From Trichoplax sp. H2 (taxonomy: Eukaryota > Placozoa > Uniplacotomia > Trichoplacea): a DNA stretch of 64,000 nucleotides. Below are positions 60,846 to 64,000 of this stretch, piece by piece. The stretch covers positions 124,001 through 188,000 of the forward strand of contig NOWV01000078.1 of assembly GCA_003344405.1 (NCBI GenBank), written 5' to 3'. A program made the translations under genes and the position numbers. Within the stretch, counting starts at the first letter, position 1. Each line of letters begins with the position of its first letter. The notes beneath the pieces are model-generated. The model saw only the letters and a list, made by a program, of their open reading frames with translations, had not been told where the DNA came from and ran no database searches.

Positions 60846-62429
60846 TAGTATAGTATTATGGCTTTATTTCTTTATGTATAATTTTTTCATTCACTTTATT
60901 ACTGTCTAATTGCATTAAAGGTCTTGGCTTTGATTTTTGTCCTTTATTAATCATACTATATACTAAAAAATATTTTTAGTCGAGACCGCTACGAAGAGCC
61001 GTTCGTGCAGATTCGATTGATTTTATGGCTGAAGTCAATTAAAGAAATGTGGAAAAAATCTTTGAAGTCGTGTGCAATGACTCGTCGTGTTTGTGATAAG
61101 ATTGATTGGTAATTAATAGTTATTGCAATTAACTAATAAAACTATGACAAAATTATAATCTATCCCTACCACGTCGGGTGTCAGTGATCAGAAAATGCCA
61201 AATTAAGGACTCTGATCCCATCGTTCTACTATCGTACATTTATACTTTGTGATAATCCTCGTACGCATACCTGAGCTTAATAATGCTACTGATCATCCCC
61301 AAACACCACAGTTTACATATTCTAGGCAATGCACAAATGGCTCACTAGTTGTTTGTCCATTTCTACTATTTGAGAGAGCGATTGAAACTAAAATTTGTAT
61401 CTTGTAGGATCACCAGGTACTGTCTTGTATAAATGCTAATTGAAAGCGTTTGTTTGAAACCGAGCGCAGGAAAGAAATCATATCACGATATCTTATGATA
61501 TTAAAAGTACTATCTGTTGTCTATGAATTTTAAGTACCATTTCCTGTCTATCACTGTAGTCAAGAAATATACGTATGTATCATCAATGTATTCATTTCGC
61601 ATAGGGTTAACATTTTCATTCACATTTAGATTGGTGCCATTTGCTTACGTACATGTGGAGTACTGATGAAAATCGCCAATATGACATGGATAGCATGCTT
61701 TATATGATACTTGAATTTGACGTATGATTCGGATATACTGATTTAGTAAAAATACTGCAGTAGCTTTAGAATGTTGTTGAAGAATATTTGACGCAAAATG
61801 AAACATACTGTAAATAGCTTTGGATATCAGTAATTCTGGTGGCATACTTATATCCTATGCATTTGAAAGAGTCAAAAACTCTTTCAAAAATCTCCTAAAA
61901 TTAATACTCGTAGTAATCGATTTTAGATGTTACTGTTGAGTGTACTGGATACTGTACGGTACTGTATAGACTACCAAAAATCGAAATTTTTTGATTAGTC
62001 TACTGACTATATTCTACTCGTTAAACAAGTATGTGTAAGTATCAAGAGCAGCAGGTTCTACTACAGTAGTACGGTACGTGAATTATTATTAATGGTGCAA
62101 TAAAATATCACATAATTCACTGGTGTACAGGTACGCATCTAACTACCGTAGTATTCACTTTCTGCGGGTATTGTGTTAGTCCATGTATGTAAAGTAAAAT
62201 CATTTACAATTCGTAAATTGTATGAATTAAAAGAGAGAATTGACTTTACAGTATATAGGTGTATCTAGTAGTCCAAGACTCGCAAGTACATTAGATTACT
62301 ATGTTTTGATGACAATTATATACTGTATATACGCGGACATGTACGTATATTACTGCTATGCGTTCAAACAATTTTGCATGAACAGTTACGATAAAGTTTA
62401 GTAAACGTATATAGTGGATATTACGAATA

Positions 62430-63154
62430 ACCTTAACTCTATCTACATGTATAAAAATTCAGCTAATATGCTATACATTAGTATAAAGTAGTACATTAGT
62501 ACGTTTAGTTTAAGTCACATTTCTTTAACTCTATCTGCATGTATAAAAATTCAGCTAATATACTATACATCAGTATAAAGTAGTGTATTTATAGTTAGTT
62601 TGAGTCACATTTCTTCAATTCTATCTACATGTATAAAAATTCAGCTAATATACTATATATTAGTATAAAGTAGTGTATTTATAGTTAGTTTGAGTCACAT
62701 TTCTTCAATTCTATCTACATGTATAAAAATTCAGCTAATATACTATATACTAGTATAAAGTAGTGTATTTATAGTTAATTTGAGTCACATTTCTTCAATT
62801 CTATCTACATGTATAAAAATTCAGCTAATATACTATATATTAGTATAAAGTAGTGTATTTGTAGTTAGTTTGAGTTACATTTCTTCAATTCTATCTACAT
62901 GTATAAAAATTCAGCTAATATACTATATATAAGTATAAAGTAGTGTATTTATAGTTAGTTTGAGTTACATTTCTTCAATTCTATCTACATGTATAAAAAT
63001 TCAGCTAATATACTATATATTAGTATAAAGTAGTGTATTTATAGTTAGTTTGAGTCACATTTCTTCAATTCTATCTACATGTATAAAAATTCAGCTAATA
63101 TGCTATATATTAGTATAAAGTAGTGTATTTATACGTTAGTTTAAGTCGCATTTT
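62430..63154. repeat. 90-bp minisatellite, 8 copies
   Basis: The landmark CTATCTACATG recurs at 62439, 62531, 62621, 62711, 62801, 62891, 62981 and 63071: one 92-bp step, then an exact 90-bp period. Copies differ at only a few sites (for example TATATATTAG against TATACATCAG). Each unit includes an AT-rich semi-palindromic core around ACTATATATTAGTAT. First and last copies are the most diverged, as is usual in tandem arrays. Confidence 0.95.
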
Positions 63155-63617
63155 TCCTTTTATTAATTCATTAATTTTAGAAGACTTTTTGTAAGGTAGA
63201 ACACTAAGTACTACAGTAGTCCATGATACAGTATCTATATACTGTATATCTAATCACTGACCTTGCGTACCAATAACTCAGTACTTCATTTCAGGCCAGC
63301 AAACAATGACATTGAATCCTTAATATGCAAAACGAACTGTCACCCCAATCAATTTTTCTTCGTCAATAGTAATAGCTCAGTGTCAATAAATACAAATCAG
63401 ACTCCATCAAAAGGGGTGACAGCTGATTTTGCACACTCCGTGCGTAGTTACGTTGTTACCGTTCTGCTGTAGGTGCACCCATTCACACGATAGAAGGTCA
63501 GTAAACTGCTTTAAAACCAAATCTTATTGTAGATACTGACTAACATGACACAATATTGCCGGCCCTAGCAGCATCTTGTGGATAATCTCTACAAACCTCT
63601 ACCTCATCGCAACGATC
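63155..63617. other. 5' flank of DIPP gene
   Basis: No gene recognised between the minisatellite and the DIPP start codon. A frame open at 63263-63472 has no proper ATG. The region should carry the DIPP promoter and 5'UTR. Confidence 0.4.
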
Positions 63618-63695
63618 ATGGTGAAAACATACTATCCTGACGGATTCCGTAAACGAGCTGGATGTGTTTGCTTTCGCGATGATACCGAACGTGAG
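63618..63695 (+). CDS. NUDT3: Diphosphoinositol polyphosphate phosphohydrolase, first coding exon (partial)
   Basis: 26 codons, beginning MVKTYYPDG and continuing FRKRAGCVCFRDDTERE, match the N-terminus of DIPP proteins (NUDT3/4/10/11: MxKxxxxxTYDxxGxKKRAACLCFR). These Nudix hydrolases cleave the beta-phosphate of PP-InsP5 and (PP)2-InsP4 and also hydrolyse diadenosine polyphosphates. The exon ends GAG with a GTAGAA donor at the same place, just before the VLLVSS strand, where the vertebrate first exon ends, phase 0. The catalytic Nudix box is not in the window; an acceptor near 63921 is followed by sequence that does not convincingly continue the protein, so the next exon is probably to the right. 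Identification rests on one short exon but the match is specific. Confidence 0.75.
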
Positions 63696-64000
63696 GTAGA
63701 ATACAACATCGAACTAACTACAGTATCAATTAAACATTTAAAAGGCTTGTATCTACTGTACTTTCAGAGCTATTTGATGGCAGTAGTAGAACAATCGATG
63801 TACAGTAATTATCTTCAAGATATTTCCACTTTGCCAAACTATTTACTGTCATAATGCCGTGACATTTAACCTTAGTACGAGGTTAATCACAGCTACTAAT
63901 ATTGGTCATGTTTTTGCAGTATTTTATTAAAATGTCTTCCTCTTCAGCCTCGATTGCAATCTCTTAGTTTGATTATAACTTGTCCTTATAATCTTGATCT
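63696..64000. other. Presumed first intron of DIPP gene
   Basis: Sequence after the GTAGAA donor. The frame stays open to 63854 but no longer resembles DIPP. No second exon was identified before the window ends. Confidence 0.45.

Larger units (their letters stand above)
56102..62429. other. Gene-poor region
   Basis: No recognised gene in about 6.3 kb. Holds a 158-bp tandem duplication (56955-57268), a CRE-rich stretch (58138-58236) and a hairpin (60810-60845). Two small ATG ORFs, 57838-57921 and 57943-58101, and a 66-codon minus-strand ATG ORF at 61645-61845 (starts MPPELLISKAIYSMFHF, with a GTATCA donor-like site after codon 45) are unidentified; the last is the most gene-like but cannot be supported. 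Confidence 0.4.

Overview
The window reads as eukaryotic, intron-rich and AT-rich (about 30-33% G+C by eye). It carries one-to-one orthologues of animal genes whose exons are short and separated by small GT-AG introns. The mix (SoxC HMG-box factor, CYRI, FAM91, CC2D2A, TMEM86, DIPP) and the animal-like intron density point to an early-branching metazoan; a placozoan such as Trichoplax would fit, but that is inference. I found no prokaryotic features, tRNA, rRNA or CRISPR array.

Layout. 947-3199 (+): complete 11-exon CYRI (FAM49) gene, a Rac1-binding brake on the WAVE complex. 5525-8972 (+): complete 9-exon acyl-protein thioesterase (LYPLA1/2 type). 12841-18582 (+): FAM91A1 orthologue, 21 exons found, extreme 5' exon not found. 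21008-22521 (-): TMEM86/YhhN lysoplasmalogenase with a predicted 10-nt first coding exon. 22.5-35.9 kb: a 13-kb stretch without a recognisable gene, with a G+C-rich island near 32.1-32.6 kb. 35881-37047 (+): intronless SoxC. 40625-52894 (-): complete 40-exon CC2D2A, the ciliary transition-zone protein, with a near-consensus X-box about 195 nt upstream. 55922-56101 (-): a 59-codon ORF with a clean BH3 motif and a hydrophobic tail, a possible BH3-only apoptosis gene. 63618-63695 (+): first coding exon of a diphosphoinositol polyphosphate phosphohydrolase (NUDT3/4 type) running off the right edge.

The genes are independent single-copy housekeeping or developmental loci, not a pathway cluster. 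CYRI, LYPLA and FAM91A1 lie side by side here, and their human counterparts are all on chromosome 8. Intergenic DNA holds a 90-bp minisatellite (8 copies), a triplicated 310-380 bp unit, a 158-bp duplication, a foldback element, GTAC-rich palindromic tracts, and repeated copies of two exact palindromes (ATACGCGTAT and the CRE TGACGTCA).

Exon models were built by eye from splice consensus, reading-frame phase and remembered family sequences. Phases agree across every junction listed, but no transcript evidence was available.
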